Positions 49,665 through 62,036 of a stretch of DNA of 64,000 nucleotides are shown here, one piece after another. Every line of letters begins with the position of its first letter. The first letter of the stretch is position 1. Both the position numbers and the translations under genes were made by a program. The DNA is from Flaccisagitta enflata (lineage: Eukaryota > Chaetognatha > Sagittoidea > Aphragmophora). Location of the stretch: the NCBI GenBank assembly GCA_965153355.1, contig OZ231126.1, positions 76,446,001 to 76,510,000 on the forward strand. Direction: 5' to 3'. The notes beneath the pieces are model-generated. The model was given only the letters and a program-made list of their open reading frames with translations, was not told the DNA's origin and searched no databases.

Positions 49665-50279
49665 CAGTGGGCCTTAACTGGGTATGAGTTAAAAAAAATC
49701 CCCAATGGTTGTGACTTGTATGAGTAGATACAATTTGTGGTGGAGAATTGATGTTAACCCTTAAAAGAAAATTTTCCTTGAAAATTTCTGCAAAAATTGT
49801 AAAAGAGTATCAATTTTTGTATATATTTACACATAGATCTGAAAGAAAAAACAGTTTCAAAATTCTGACTCAAGATTCACATTTCTGGTGAAATTTCCAA
49901 TCATTTGATAGGTCACACTATATACTTTCATGAAAAAATAAGATTTATATTTTTTATACCACCGTTACAAAGAAAGCAATGGTGGCCTAAAATATGAAAA
50001 TCCTATTTTTTCATGAAAGTATGTAGTGTGATCTATCAAATGATTGGAAATTTCACTAGAAATGTGATCCTTTAGTCAAAATTTTGAAATTGATATATAC
50101 TTGAGATCTATCTGTAAATATATACAAAAATTGATACTTTTTAACAATTTTTGCAAAAATTCTCAAGGGAAATTTTTTTTTAAAGGTTTATATCAATTCT
50201 CCCCTATAAATTATACCTACTCATACAATTCAATACCATTGGGGATTTTTTTTAACTCATACCTAGTTAAGGCCCACTG
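49665..50279. mobile_element. Palindromic hAT-like element in an older Tigger-like remnant
   Basis: A 615-bp, near-complete palindrome with ends CAGTGGGCCTTAACTGGGTA and the complement of CAGTGGGCCTTAACTAGGTA; arms ~290 bp. The flanks share AACGCA (6 of 8 positions match: ATAACGCA and TGAACGCA), so an eroded 8-bp duplication is likely. The surrounding phrase CAGTGGAGCGCCGC ... CGCTGATAACGCA preceded by TA resembles pogo/Tigger ends. Confidence 0.7.
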
Positions 50280-50707
50280 TGAACGCATGCCCGCTTTGAA
50301 GGCATTCAGATCAGCATGTAGCCCCATAAGAGAATCTGTTGTTATTTCTTTATTGACAATTGGTGTAGGGTATTAATATTATTTTTCCCAGACCTTTGGC
50401 ATGCGCTCGAGTGAAGCCCAACTGTTAATATAATGTGACGTTATCGGCGTCTCTGTCATTGAATAACCATAGGTCATGACAATTGCCGCCACTAATTTTA
50501 ACAATAACTAACGTATAACATTTGAATGACTGAAAAAAAGTATCTCAATCAAAAGTTAGCACAAAGTTATGCCTTGATGAATGGGCATTTGGAAATGCAA
50601 CTTGCTTTTTTACAAATAGTTTAATTTCCGAATGACTTTCGTATCTTATTCGTATCGGTAGCGCGCGATAAAAACGCAAATACATTCAGGTAAGGGCAGT
50701 GATAAAA

Positions 50708-50878
50708 AACAAGGCCGGATACACGGCAATCCAGTCGCGGACGGTTGGGCAGGAGCAGTAATGCAAAAACCGCTCGGAATTCAAAAATGTGACGGACGGA
50801 CCGACGGACGGACCGACGGACCTACCGACCTACCGACCGACATGGCAAGGTGTAGAGTCGCGTGTCCGTGACTAAAAA
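50708..50878 (+). mobile_element. RC-B element, complete
   Basis: AACAAGGCCGGATACACGGC ... AGTCGCGGAC ... GTCCGTGACTAAAAA; pairing 9/10. A further RC-like 3' end (ATGTTGCGCAACTGAAAAA) follows at about 50884-50960. Confidence 0.8.
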
Positions 50879-51155
50879 CACCAAAAAAAGTGTTTCAGTC
50901 CGACGGATAGCCTGACCAACAGACAAACCGACCGCACTTATGTTGCGCAACTGAAAAAACCTTCGTTCACATTGTGTAGATAGAAATCCAGGGCGAGTTT
51001 TACCGTTATGTTCACCGTATTCATCTGTTGGGCCGGGCCGGGCCATGGCTTGGGTGCTCTCCTTCTCACTCGCTGCAGGGCCGCCAATCCTTTATGAATC
51101 CATCATCGTAAGAACTAATAAAGGTCAGCTTGGAATTGAAATGTGGAACGAGAAA

Positions 51156-51158
<3 letters not shown>

Positions 51159-51231
<73 letters not shown>
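51159..51231. repeat. (GA)n microsatellite
   Basis: Pure dinucleotide array. Confidence 0.95.
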
Positions 51232-51232
<1 letters not shown>

Positions 51233-51592
51233 ACGTGAAGAGAGTGATTGCAAAAGAGGGCAAAAAGGTCAAAGCCTAACCCGATTTCAGCACTTTCCCT
51301 AATGCAAAGATTAGTTTGGAATCAAAACTTTTTTGGACCTAACGCTTTCTCATTTCCCTCTCCTGTCTCTCTACCTCTGTCCAGGACTCTGTCTCTCTTA
51401 AATCTCTGCCTGAAAATCTCTCTGTCTGTCTGTCTTCAGATATGCCTTCCTCTCCCTTTCGCTGTTTGTCAGTTCGTCACTTCGTCTCCGTCCATGACTC
51501 TATCGGTCTATCAGTCTATCCGCCTGTCGGTCAATCAGTAAGTCAGATAGTCTGTCTGTCTGTCTATCTGTTTCGTTCGTCTGACTGTCTTT

Positions 51593-51820
<228 letters not shown>

Positions 51821-52019
51821 CGGCCACGCTGTCTGATTTATCACTCTTGCTCTATCTCCCTATCCTTCTCTCTCGGGGTTTCTTCATGGTATTCTAACAC
51901 TACTTTTTTCATTTGCCAGATTTTCTCTCCGCTAAACTCTCTTTCGTATTTAGGATTTTAGATTCTTTTCTTCATATGTTTCTTTTTTTCATTCATTCAT
52001 TCAGTCATTCATGCCTTAC

Positions 52020-52118
52020 TTCTTCCTTCCTTCCTTCCTTCCTTCCTTCCTTCCTTCCTTCTTTCCTTCCTTCCTTCCTTCCTTCCTTCCTTCCTTCATT
52101 CATTCATTCATTCATTCA
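52020..52118. repeat. (CTTC)n and (ATTC)n microsatellites
   Basis: Tetranucleotide arrays. Confidence 0.9.
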
Positions 52119-52485
52119 CTCAACTAAGTACTCGGTCTTACAACCAAATCTTTCTGTTCGGGCGCATGTGTAGGTCTGTACCTATAACATAACTCCATCT
52201 TTTATTCCTTTCCCCCTTACCTCTTACGACGCTTTCAATACATATTTTCTCTATTACTCACCTTTTATCACTGCTGATCCTCTGTTTGTTTGACCCCCCC
52301 CCCCTCCCTCCCCATCCCGACCTTCGCCTTCTCATCTTTAGCCTTCATTCTACCATCCGCTCATTTTCATCCACCACCTCCACCTCCTCCTCCTCCTTTT
52401 GCCTCTTCATTTTGCCTCTTCTTCAACCACATTCGGTAAAATCATCCTCACTTTCTCCTTATCCTTCTCCGCCTTATCATCTTCA

Positions 52486-52632
52486 TTTTTAGTCGCGGAC
52501 ACGCGACTCTACACCTTGCCATGTCGGTCGGTAGGTCATTCCGTTACAAATTTTGTTGAACTCCGAGCAATTATTGCATTACAGCTCCTGCCCAATTGTC
52601 CGCGACTGTCTTGCCGTGCATCCGGCCTTGTT
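52486..52632 (-). mobile_element. RC-B element, complete, short core
   Basis: TTTTTAGTCGCGGACACGCG ... TGTCCGCGACTGTC ... GGCCTTGTT. End pairing 10/10; only ~3 core tetramers, making it the shortest RC-B here. Confidence 0.8.
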
Positions 52633-53025
52633 AATTTACCATCCCCTAATCTTACTCCACCACCACTACCTCCTTCCCCTTTACATTCTTCTGCTTTTAC
52701 CTCCTCTTTGGCCACATTTGTTTGGTTTGATTATCCCCACCTTGTCCTTATCCATCTTATCATCTTTATTTTTATTTTACCATCCTCCTCCTTCACCTTT
52801 TTCTCCTCCTACTTTTGCCTCCTCTTTGGCCACATTTGTTTGATTTAATCATCTCCACCTTCTCCTTATCCATCTTATCATCTTTATCTTTATTTTACCA
52901 TCCTCCTCCTTCACCTTTTTCTCCTCCTACTTTTGCCTCCTCCTCCTTTTGCCTCCTCTTTGGCCACATTTGTTTGGTTTGATTATCCCCACTTTCTCCT
53001 TATCTTTCTCCACCTTATCATCTTC

Positions 53026-53130
53026 ATTTCTAGTCGCGTGCTACGCGACTCTATAAGCCACTTTTCGGTCCATCGGTCGGTTTGTCGGTCGTCACAACGT
53101 CATTTTGAAGGCATTTTTGCGTATTTTTAC
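53026..53130 (-). mobile_element. RC-A 3' fragment
   Basis: TTTCTAGTCGCGTGCTACGC, then GTCGGTTTGTCGGTCG core. A degenerate 5' end (GCACGTGACTGCGG) may lie at about 53227. Confidence 0.6.
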
Positions 53131-53338
53131 ACTTATGAACATTAGAGAAGACACTGGGAAGTATTCATCAGTCTTTTAGGAAATTTTCACTCGTCTGTCT
53201 GTCCGACTTTTTTTGAAAATGCTGATGCACGTGACTGCGGTCTAATGACCATATTATTATACCATCCCCTAATCTTCCTCCACCACCACTACCTTCTCCT
53301 CTTTCACCTTCTTCTCCTCCTCCTTTTTGGACAGCGGC

Positions 53339-53920
53339 CCCGAAGGGGCCGATGACCTATGCTTTCACACATAGGGGAAATTTCTCCTCCTCCTCCTTCT
53401 TCTAGTCCTTCTCCGTCCCCCCCCCCACTCAAGGCCCAAATCCTAGTCTCGAGACCCAAATCATAGCTTCGAGGCTCAAATCCCCGCTTCAAAGCTCAAA
53501 TCCCAGCCTTGAGGTTCAAATCCCAGCCTCGAGGCTCAAATCCCAGCCCTTAGGTTCAAATCCCAGTCTCAGGGCACAAATCCCAGCTTTGAAGCTCAAA
53601 TCCTAGCCTCAAAGCTCAAATACCAGCTTCCAAGCTCAAATCCCAGCCCCGAAGCTCAAATCCCAGCCTTGAAGCTCAAATATCAGCCTTGAAGCTGAAA
53701 TCCCAGCCTCGAAGCTCAAATCCCAGCCTCAAGGCCCTAATCCAAGCCTCAAGGCCCCAATTCCAGCCTCCAGGCCCTAATTCCATCCTTGAGGCCCAAA
53801 TAAAAACTGCATAGGTCATCGGCCCCTTCGGGGCCGCTGCCCCTCTGACCACCTCACACCCACATACACTCACATAGGGGCAACGGGTACCGCTGACCAT
53901 CTAACGCTTTTGCGACTATT
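53339..53920 (-). mobile_element. RC2 element, complete (reference copy)
   Basis: Begins after TTTTT with GGACAGCGGCCCCGAAGGGG and ends TCTAACGCTTTTGCGACTATT-like sequence. It has two inverted GGCAGCGGCCCC/GATGACCTATGC blocks around a ~380-bp array of 20-bp units (GAAGCTCAAATCCCAGCCTT type). This uninterrupted copy is the empty-site comparator for the insertion at 20360. Confidence 0.85.
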
Positions 53921-54910
53921 CCTTCTCTTTGGCCAGATTTGGTTTAATCATCCCTACCTTCTTCTTTTCCTTCTCTACCTTATACTCGTTCTCCACCACC
54001 ACTACCTCCTCCTCCTCCTCCTCCCCCGCCTCTCCTCCTCCTTTGCCATCTTTTTCTCCTTTTGCCTCCTCTTCAGCTACATTTGGTTAAATCATTCCCA
54101 CTGTCTCCTTTCCTTCTCCACCCAATCATCTTTGTTTTACCATCCCTTAATCAATCTCCACCACCACCTCTTCCTCTCCTTTTTCTTCTCCTTCACCTTT
54201 TCCTCCTCTTCAGCCATATTTGGTTAAATCATTTCCTCCTTGTCCTCTTCCCCCTCATCATCTTCTTTCTTTATTTCACCATCCCTTGATTTTCCTCCAC
54301 CTCTACCACCACCTCCTCCTCCTCCCCCTCCCTTCTTACTCCTTCACCTTCTTCTCCTCCTCCTCTTGCCTCCTCTTCAACCACATTCAGTTAAATCAAC
54401 GGCGTGTAAACTTTTAAGGCCATTTAGACAAAGAGACATTATAGAAAGAAGCGGCAGAAAAAAAAGACAATTGCGCATCGGGCTCGGCATCGGGATGACC
54501 ATATGAGGCATGAGAAAGAAAGTGTTATGGTGTCAACAAGTCAAAAGCAAACCTATTTTCGCCCTTTTCTTCAACCAACATTCTTCTTTTCATATCATTT
54601 CTTCTTTATTCTCCCTTTTTTATTTCCAGATAACAGAAATAAAGTGGCTGTCTGCTCTTCCTTTTTTTTTTTCGTATTTTTGATCATTTATACAGGCGCC
54701 TGATATGCACCTATGCATTTGCTACCTTCTCTGACTGTTAATTGGTCGGTCTGTCGGTCAAGGTTTTATTTCATTCAACCAACATACGCCCTTTTTTTTT
54801 CAAATCCGGCCGACCCGCCAAATCGAGTGATTTTCATCTTGTAAACCTAATTCATGATTCAAATTTTTTTCTATTGATGCTCTAATATCAATTTTTCTTT
54901 GCTCCACCAC

Positions 54911-55063
<153 letters not shown>

Positions 55064-55088
55064 TTGATTGTGTGTATATGCGTGTGTA

Positions 55089-55662
55089 CAGTAGATGTCG
55101 TCTAGACTTGGTAATACAGGGGAATTCATATCGGGAAGACAAATAAACACGAAGGACTGATATTTGGAATATACACTAACAAAGGGATGCTTTATTGACA
55201 ATGGGTGTTGGTTGCCATGGAAACATATTTCCATGTGTCCCCGCAAAAATATCAATATTTTGATAATCTTTTTGAGGGAACATTGTTTAAAATAAAATTT
55301 GCTACAACTTTCCTAAAGTATGTTCTGTAAGAAAGTAACTCATTTAACCGTTGCTAGGGAGTGTAACAATGTGTGACAACCCTGTGATGCTCCCTAGCAA
55401 CCGCCAAATGAGCGATATTCTTACAAAACATATTGTGGGAAAATTGTAGCAAATTTCATTTTAAACAATGTTCCTTCAAAATATTTTTCAAAATATTGAT
55501 ATTTTAGCGGGAATACATGAAAATGTGTTTCCATGGCAACCAACGCCAATCGTCAATAACGCATCCTTTAATCAATTTATATTACAAATATCAGTCTTTT
55601 AGGTTTATTTGTTTAGCTATCATGAATTCCCCCATATTTCCAAGTCAAGACGACATCTACTG
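55089..55662. mobile_element. Palindromic TA-flanked MITE with X-box-like motifs
   Basis: A 574-bp element with ends CAGTAGATGTCGTC and its complement, TA on each side (55087-55088; 55663-55664). The arms carry GTTGCCATGGAAAC (55211) and its complement (55527), and GTTGCTAGGGAG with its complement near 55350 and 55391. These resemble the RFX X-box half-sites. Non-coding. Confidence 0.8.
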
Positions 55663-56073
55663 TATGTGTGTGTGTATGTGTGAATGTAAAAATTCGGAAA
55701 TCAAGCCATGAATGGCTGTCACATTGCTGCCACTGTTCATGGAGAGCAAACATGAGAAGACTCTGGAAGTAATTAACTTTACGGGTCAAATCCGAATGAT
55801 TGATAGAAAATGCTAAAAAGACAAAACGGGATATGAGAATGAAATTCAAAAGGGAAAAAAGGTCAATAAAACAAACAAAATAGAAAAGAAAAACTGAATT
55901 ACTGCAAAAGAAAGGCACATGAAAAAAAAAAAAAAAAGAAGAAAAAGAGAAAAGGTGGATAAGAATTCACGGCAAATAAGAGGCGTAGGAGATAGAGAGG
56001 AAGGCGCTTGTAATGCCTCTGGCGGCAATTCACGAAAGAAAACTGCTGACGTAGAAAATACTGCTAATGCGAA

Positions 56074-56113
<40 letters not shown>

Positions 56114-56682
56114 CACGCCGAACCTAGGAGACACTCTCACAAAGGAAGCGGTAGCAGAGAAAAAAGTGCAACAAACAAAATTTTGGCCCTTTGACCCGGA
56201 GCGCCGTGCGGTGGAAAGGAGAGAAAACTCATTCCTAAAAATGAACGAGGCCGTAAAAATTTGCGCCAGTTTATCTGGAAGGAGAAAATGGCGTCTCAGT
56301 CATGGCAAAGGAAAGGCGTAAGCGAAAGCTAAGGCAAAGGCGAAGGAGAACGGATGTCGCGATGGCGAATGGACGATGGACAGAGAACGAAGGAGATACA
56401 GGATTTTTTTTCAGACAAAAGGCGATCATGAAAGGAAAAGGCTGTTTGATGTTTCATGGGACAGATGAATAGTTTCTGTAAAGCAAAAGGAAAATAAAAA
56501 GAAATGAGATGAGAACTAGCATGATAAAAATGTTGCGCGTTGGATTTTTGCTGGTTTCTTGTTTCTCATTGATAAGTTAAACGAACGTTCAATTGTAAAA
56601 CTGTATCATACCACGATGATGCGTCGCTTTTGACATTCTCCGTCTTTTTACGCCAACCAAATCATCGAAAATGAAGTGGTAC
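55663..56682. other. Non-coding, A/G-rich DNA
   Basis: Includes an A run near 55925 and a (GA)n tract at about 56079-56110. No gene recognised. Confidence 0.4.
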
Positions 56683-56870
56683 TTTTTAGTCGCGTGCTAC
56701 GCGACTCTATGACCCGCTATGTCCGTCGGTCGGTCGGTACACGTTAGCTTTTTTCGGCGTTTTTGAGCGTTTTTTGCATTACTGCTCCTGCTTTTTTTTT
56801 TTTTTTATCTTTTGGTCTTAAGGTATTAGTCTTCAAGACCGCACGCGACTTGTAATGCGATGGCCTTGTT
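56683..56870 (-). mobile_element. RC-A element, core eroded
   Basis: TTTTTAGTCGCGTGCTACGC ... ACCGCACGCGACTTGTAATG ... GGCCTTGTT. The end segments pair 10/10 although the GGGCAGGGGCC block is replaced by a T run, so the ends outlast the core. From 56871 to 57990 I see nothing supported. Confidence 0.75.
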
Positions 56871-57994
56871 TTCGTGTAACGCGTGACTACACGTCCGCCA
56901 CCTGCCCGGGCACTCTTTAATTGTGTGAGACCCTGCTACGCTCTACTCTTCAACCATATTCTGCCTTTTATGGTGCCGGGAATCTGTGATCACCCCACGG
57001 CACTTTTCATTCACTCGCCTCATAAACCAAAAATGGAGCCATTTCATACGCGGCATCAAAGCATCAATGCCTAGAGATGTCACATGAAACATTTCTATTA
57101 TAGCAAGTTAGTTACCAAGCGTAGAGATTGACCTTAGATCCGGAATCTGAGTCCTTCTGAATTTTACGATTTCTCTTTTAAGTGCGGCCGGTCTAGAGGG
57201 ACTTATGGTAGAGAAGTAAACCAAGAATTTGGATCAATTTAAAAATAAATTTTTCATTATTATCTGGAAGAGAATTGTTTTAGCTTTCATTTGATATATC
57301 ACATGGTAGGATTTGAGAATTTTGTGCATTTCAATAAATACCTCTGTGATGATATGTTCATTTAAGTTTCTGTCACTTTCTCAACTGATCAATAACATCA
57401 TTCACTTAAAACAAAACAGATTTGAAGAAGAAAATTGAGATTTTCTTTTAATTTCTTAAGTAAATCATATGCTGATGTTTATGCTGCTAGCGTTTTTCAG
57501 GATCGCCGAAAATATTTTTTGTAAACAGATTTGAATGCAGCGTGGCGTGTTTTACACGGTAGTTATGCTTGTATTGGCGATTGGGCCTCTATACAAGCTC
57601 AAATGGTGGTTTTCTGAGAGTATATCTGTTTTCAGTCAAATACACTGATTTTCATCCGGAAAAAAACACAGTGACTCATCATTATGTCCATTTAAGACAA
57701 ACTTGAACATAAACCAAGTCACATTTCATAGTAGTATGCCATATTTACCAACAATAAGCAATATTGAAATTTCTGCCAACTTTTTTTTCTGTATCTTTCT
57801 CTCGCAATCAGCACGGTTTTGTGGCCTACTTATGGCATGAGCTTGAGCTCTAATTAATCAGCTTGATTTGGTCCTTGAAGATACCTTGGCGTATGTACAT
57901 AACTCTGTTCTTCTCATTGACCAAAATTTTGAACTTATTAGGGGCCCCTAAGGGCCCCCAAAAAAGCCCTTAATGAGGAATTTTTTTTTTTTTG

Positions 57995-58515
57995 AAAAAA
58001 AAATTGGGGTGCAATCAATAGGAAATTGTTTGATTCATCTAGATCCAAAATCTTGTATTTTCACTTTAAAAAAAAAAACAAAATATTTCTTTGAAAAATG
58101 GTTTTCATAAGTGGGGTGCAATCAATAGGAAATTGTTTGATTCGCCTAGATCCAAAATCTTGCATCGTTACTTCTGTTCAAAAAACTAAGAAAATTTTTG
58201 TGACAAGCGTCGGTGACATAAAAGAACAAGGCCACTATACACAGCTACCGAAGTCGCGTGCAGGTGGGCAGGGGTCAAATTTGAGGTCACTAGACCATTT
58301 GGGCAGGGGCCGTGAGGTCAAAGCAATAAATTCATAAAAAAAAGTAAAATATGACCAAGCGACCAACAGACGGACGGACAAAGCGGGTTGTAGTGTCGCG
58401 TGCACGCAACTAAAAACAAAACATTTTTTTTTAAATGGTTTTCAAAAGTGGGGTGCAATCAATAGGAAATTGTTTGATTCACCTAGATCCAAAATCATGG
58501 ACCCTTACTTCTTTT
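57995..58515. repeat. Tandem ~107-146-bp repeat, three units, split by RC-A
   Basis: GTGGGGTGCAATCAATAGGA followed by AATTGTTTGATTC and CTAGATCCAAAATC occurs near 58008, 58114 and 58450. Confidence 0.8.
58225..58416 (+). mobile_element. RC-A element, complete
   Basis: AACAAGGCCACTATACACAG ... AGTCGCGTGCAGG ... GCACGCAACTAAAAA; pairing 9/10. Inserted at an A-rich stretch of the tandem repeat. Confidence 0.8.
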
Positions 58516-58796
58516 CAAAAAATTTAGACTAAAAGAAAGTTTAAAGATTCTCCTGGAATCTTTTCAGCTTGATATGATTCAAACAAATGCTCATAACTTC
58601 TAAAGTATTTGAGCCAGAACCTTGAAATTTGAAACGTGCAATATTGAAAGCGCTGAGCAGGTCCATGCAAAAGATTGAGCTACTGACTGACCTAAGAAAA
58701 TTTGCAAGTCTAAGTCTATCCGCTTCACAAACAGGATCTGATAATTGTGCCAGTCGGTTAATCGGTTAATCGGTTAATAAGTCGGGTGCCGGAAAT

Positions 58797-58920
58797 TGTA
58801 GCGCCTCCAAAATAGCAGCCTCTAAAAATAGCAGGTTCGGAAATAGCACAGCCCATTATAGCACACCGAGATTATAGCAGCTTTATTATTTCACACCGAG
58901 GTTATAGCAGCCTTGTTTTT
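58797..58920. repeat. Degenerate AATAGCAGCC minisatellite
   Basis: About eight short units ending in ATAGCA(G/C). Confidence 0.65.
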
Positions 58921-58996
58921 ACAAAAAAAGACAAGTAAAGGCCTTGCTCATGCTTAAGACAAGACAAACCTGATATCATGCGAAGTTATCACGTTA

Positions 58997-59032
58997 ATGA
59001 TGATGATGAAAATGAAGATGAAGATGATGATA

Positions 59033-59064
<32 letters not shown>

Positions 59065-59065
59065 A

Positions 59066-59125
<60 letters not shown>
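58997..59125. repeat. (GAT)n microsatellite
   Basis: Trinucleotide array with AAT interruptions; no RC-D end is attached here, unlike 7731-9176. Confidence 0.95.
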
Positions 59126-59223
59126 CGGTCCGCCCACCTTTCTGTCTATGCGTACAGTGGGGTTCGTGGAATAACAGCGTAAACTGGAGGAAGGTATTTA
59201 AGTGTCTTAATTTCATTTGACAA

Positions 59224-59300
59224 ACTTGATATTTGGTTGCCATGGAAACCATAATTATTGTTTCAAACTCATAGCTGCTAAAATATCAATATTTTCACTA

Positions 59301-59398
<98 letters not shown>

Positions 59399-59722
59399 CT
59401 CTCTCACTCTCTTTTCCTCTCTCATTTTCTCGAGCAGCATTTACGACTTTTTTCCTACGGCAATTAGCCGCCCTTATTGGTATGATCAGGGAACATTGCT
59501 CAAAATTAGATTTACAATAACTTTCCCACTATATGTACTGTAATTGAAATTGAAAATGAATATCGCTGGTTTAGCTGTTACTAGGGGGCATCGTTTAGTG
59601 GTTGCTATATGTGATACTCCCTAGCAACGGCCAAACAAGCGATATTCTTACCGAACGTACTGTACTGAAGATATGCTTGCAATTCTCACCAAGGGTAATA
59701 TTACTGTTTGAATGTTGTTGCA
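59224..59722. repeat. Diverged relative of the X-box MITE, interrupted by (CT)n
   Basis: GGTTGCCATGGAAACC (59235), AAATATCAATATTTTCA, GGGAACATTG, and CTCCCTAGCAACGGCCAAAC follow the same order as in 55089-55662. The arms are incomplete and a (CT)n tract (59303-59390) splits it. Confidence 0.7.
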
Positions 59723-59742
59723 TTTAGGGAAACCCTTTAGTG

Positions 59743-60618
59743 GGGGCATCCTATGAATCACGAAATTCGTGCTTAAGTTAGAATTATTTCCACTGAAGCA
59801 CACCCTAGTGCTTCAGTGGAATCAGAAATAACTGATGCTTTTTGCAATTCCAACTTCAGTGGAAATGAACATAACTGATTTTGTCACAGTGAGAAAATAT
59901 TACATTTATTTTTAGTCGCGGACACGCGACTCTACACCTTGCCGTGTCGGTCGGTAGGTCGGTAGGTCTGTCTGTCGGTCCGTCACATTTTTGAATTCCG
60001 AGCGGTTTTCGCATAACTGCTCCTGCCCAACAGTCCGCGACTGGATTGCCGTGTATCCGGCCTTGTTTTTTTATCTAAAGAAATCAAGATTTCCACTATT
60101 TTCTTTTCACCTCCCTCTATTTCTTAAGAAAACTTACTAAGTGTATGTTGATATAAAAAAAAACATATTTGACATCAACTTAGTTTTCATCCCTTAAAAA
60201 ATTGCAGGTAAGAAATTTTTTTTCCTTCTCAGACACAACACAACATTAAAAACAAGATTCATAAAAAAAAAAAAAGTGCAGGTAAGAACATTTTTTACTT
60301 CAGCAACACAAAAATTGAAATGGTAGGAAAAAATATTTACAATAAAAACAAGATTCATGAAAAAAGAAATTCACACATATGTGAAAATGACAGTTTAGAA
60401 AAGAAAAAAGGCTCTTTGTTTCAATCAAAACAAATCGAATAAATTTCTCATTTCACTGAAATATTTGCATTCAATCATTGCAGTATAAAGTGAGGTCAAG
60501 AGTTAATCCACTAAAGCACGAATTCCAATTCCACTGAAGCACGAAGTAGTGCTTCAGTGTAATGGGCCTTGAATGGCCTTTTTCTCCAGATCAGAGTTCG
60601 TGATTCAGTGAATAGGCC
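59743..60618. mobile_element. hAT-like element, copy 2, with nested RC-B
   Basis: An 876-bp element flanked by the 8-bp duplication CTTTAGTG (59735-59742; 60619-60626). The ends GGGGCATCCTATGAATCACG and the complement of GGCCTATTCACTGAATCACG match copy 1. Subtracting the RC-B leaves ~720 bp, close to 739 bp for copy 1. Confidence 0.9.
59909..60067 (-). mobile_element. RC-B element, complete, in hAT-like copy 2
   Basis: TTTTTAGTCGCGGACACGCG ... CAGTCCGCGACTGGATTGCC ... GGCCTTGTT, then more T. Pairing 10/10. T tract on both sides. Confidence 0.85.
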
Positions 60619-60767
60619 CTTTAGTGTTCTAGCGTTATCAAAATTTTCTCATCAATTTAATGTTTAATCATTCACACTTGTAAGTCTAATGTTACTTCGA
60701 GTTGCCTCAGTATGCAAATAACTTTTTCGAACTCGCACACGTTTTTTCTTTCGTAGAAACAAATCGT

Positions 60768-60935
<168 letters not shown>

Positions 60936-61147
60936 GCCGCTGCTAAACAGGATGATCCTCCAATGACGTGTTTCTCGTCTGTCCGGTGGGCGACATAGTT
61001 GTTGTTGATGTTGGATAAATGTTGATGGCGCGAGAAGTGCTCAATGTGGCGTGGAATGACCAACTGGCCCGATAGCATCAAAGAAAACGGGCAAACCTCT
61101 CGGTTCATTATTTTTAAAGGGGAGACGCCCCTTCACAGCGCGTTAGG

Positions 61148-61197
<50 letters not shown>

Positions 61198-61272
61198 TAG
61201 AGTATGGAGCTTTTCCTAAAAGATAAAAGACAAAAAGACAGAGTAAAAGCTCCATACTCCATTCCTCTCTCT

Positions 61273-61368
<96 letters not shown>
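61148..61368. repeat. Hairpin with (GA)n and (CT)n arms
   Basis: (GA)n, GGAATAGAGTATGGAGCTTTT-like sequence, a ~30-bp loop, then the complement AAAAGCTCCATACTCCATTCC and (CT)n. The unique stem of ~20 bp and the dinucleotide arms are in register. Confidence 0.8.
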
Positions 61369-61371
<3 letters not shown>

Positions 61372-61550
61372 CAACAGAGAAAAAAAATGAAGAAAAGTTG
61401 TCCGAACCTTTCACCATCCCCCACTTGTCTCTCTAATCGAACATCCTCCCAACACACACTTTCTCCACGATCGAAACCCACTCTCTACTCTTTTTTCCTT
61501 TTTTGCTTTTTCTTTTTTTACTTGATCCTCTTTTGCTCCTTTTCTGTTTC

Positions 61551-62036
61551 TTTTTAGATGCGTCCTCGCATCTCTATGAGAGGGTCTGTCCCTTGGTCTG
61601 TCTGAATGTCTGTCTGAGTGTCTGAGTGTCACGCGAAAATTTCAAAACGCGATTTTCAAGGTTTTCTCTTCATTTCTCTGCCTGTCTCTTCATGTCTCTT
61701 ATATTTCTTATGTCTCTTTCACCTCTTTTGTCTCCTTTGTCTCTTTTGTCTCCTATATGTCTCTTATGTCTCCTATATGTCTCATGTATCGGGGGGCGTG
61801 GGGGGAGGGGTGGGGAGGCGTGGGGGGAGGGGTGGGGAGGTGTGGGAGGAGGGATGGGGAGGGTGTGGGGAGGCGTGGGGGGGGGGAGAGATGAATCAGT
61901 TTATATATTTCTCTTTATCTCTGAATCTTTATATTTTTATATTATTATATCCTAACATCTATATATCCTTATAATTTGTATGATTATATCTTACGTCTAA
62001 AGAGGACGCATCTATTGGACATCTCTTGGCCTTGTT
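61551..62036 (-). mobile_element. RC-C element, complete (reference copy)
   Basis: TTTTTAGATGCGTCCTCGCA ... AGAGGACGCATCTATTGG ... GGCCTTGTT. AGATGCGTCC and GGACGCATCT are exact complements (10/10), and GATGCG/CGCATC make the local hairpin. The core has CATGTCTC repeats and a GGGAGGCGTG tract, as in 7043-7557. Confidence 0.8.

Larger units (their letters stand above)
52267..54395. repeat. Pyrimidine-rich tandem array (~120-150-bp units) split by three insertions
   Basis: The phrase ACATTTGTTTGGTTTGATTA and variants recurs near 52710, 52830, 52970, 53940, 54080, 54215 and 54380, each followed by CCACCTTCTCCTTATCC-like and CCTCCTCC-rich sequence. RC-B (52486), an RC-A fragment (53026) and RC2 (53339) interrupt it. 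Confidence 0.75.
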
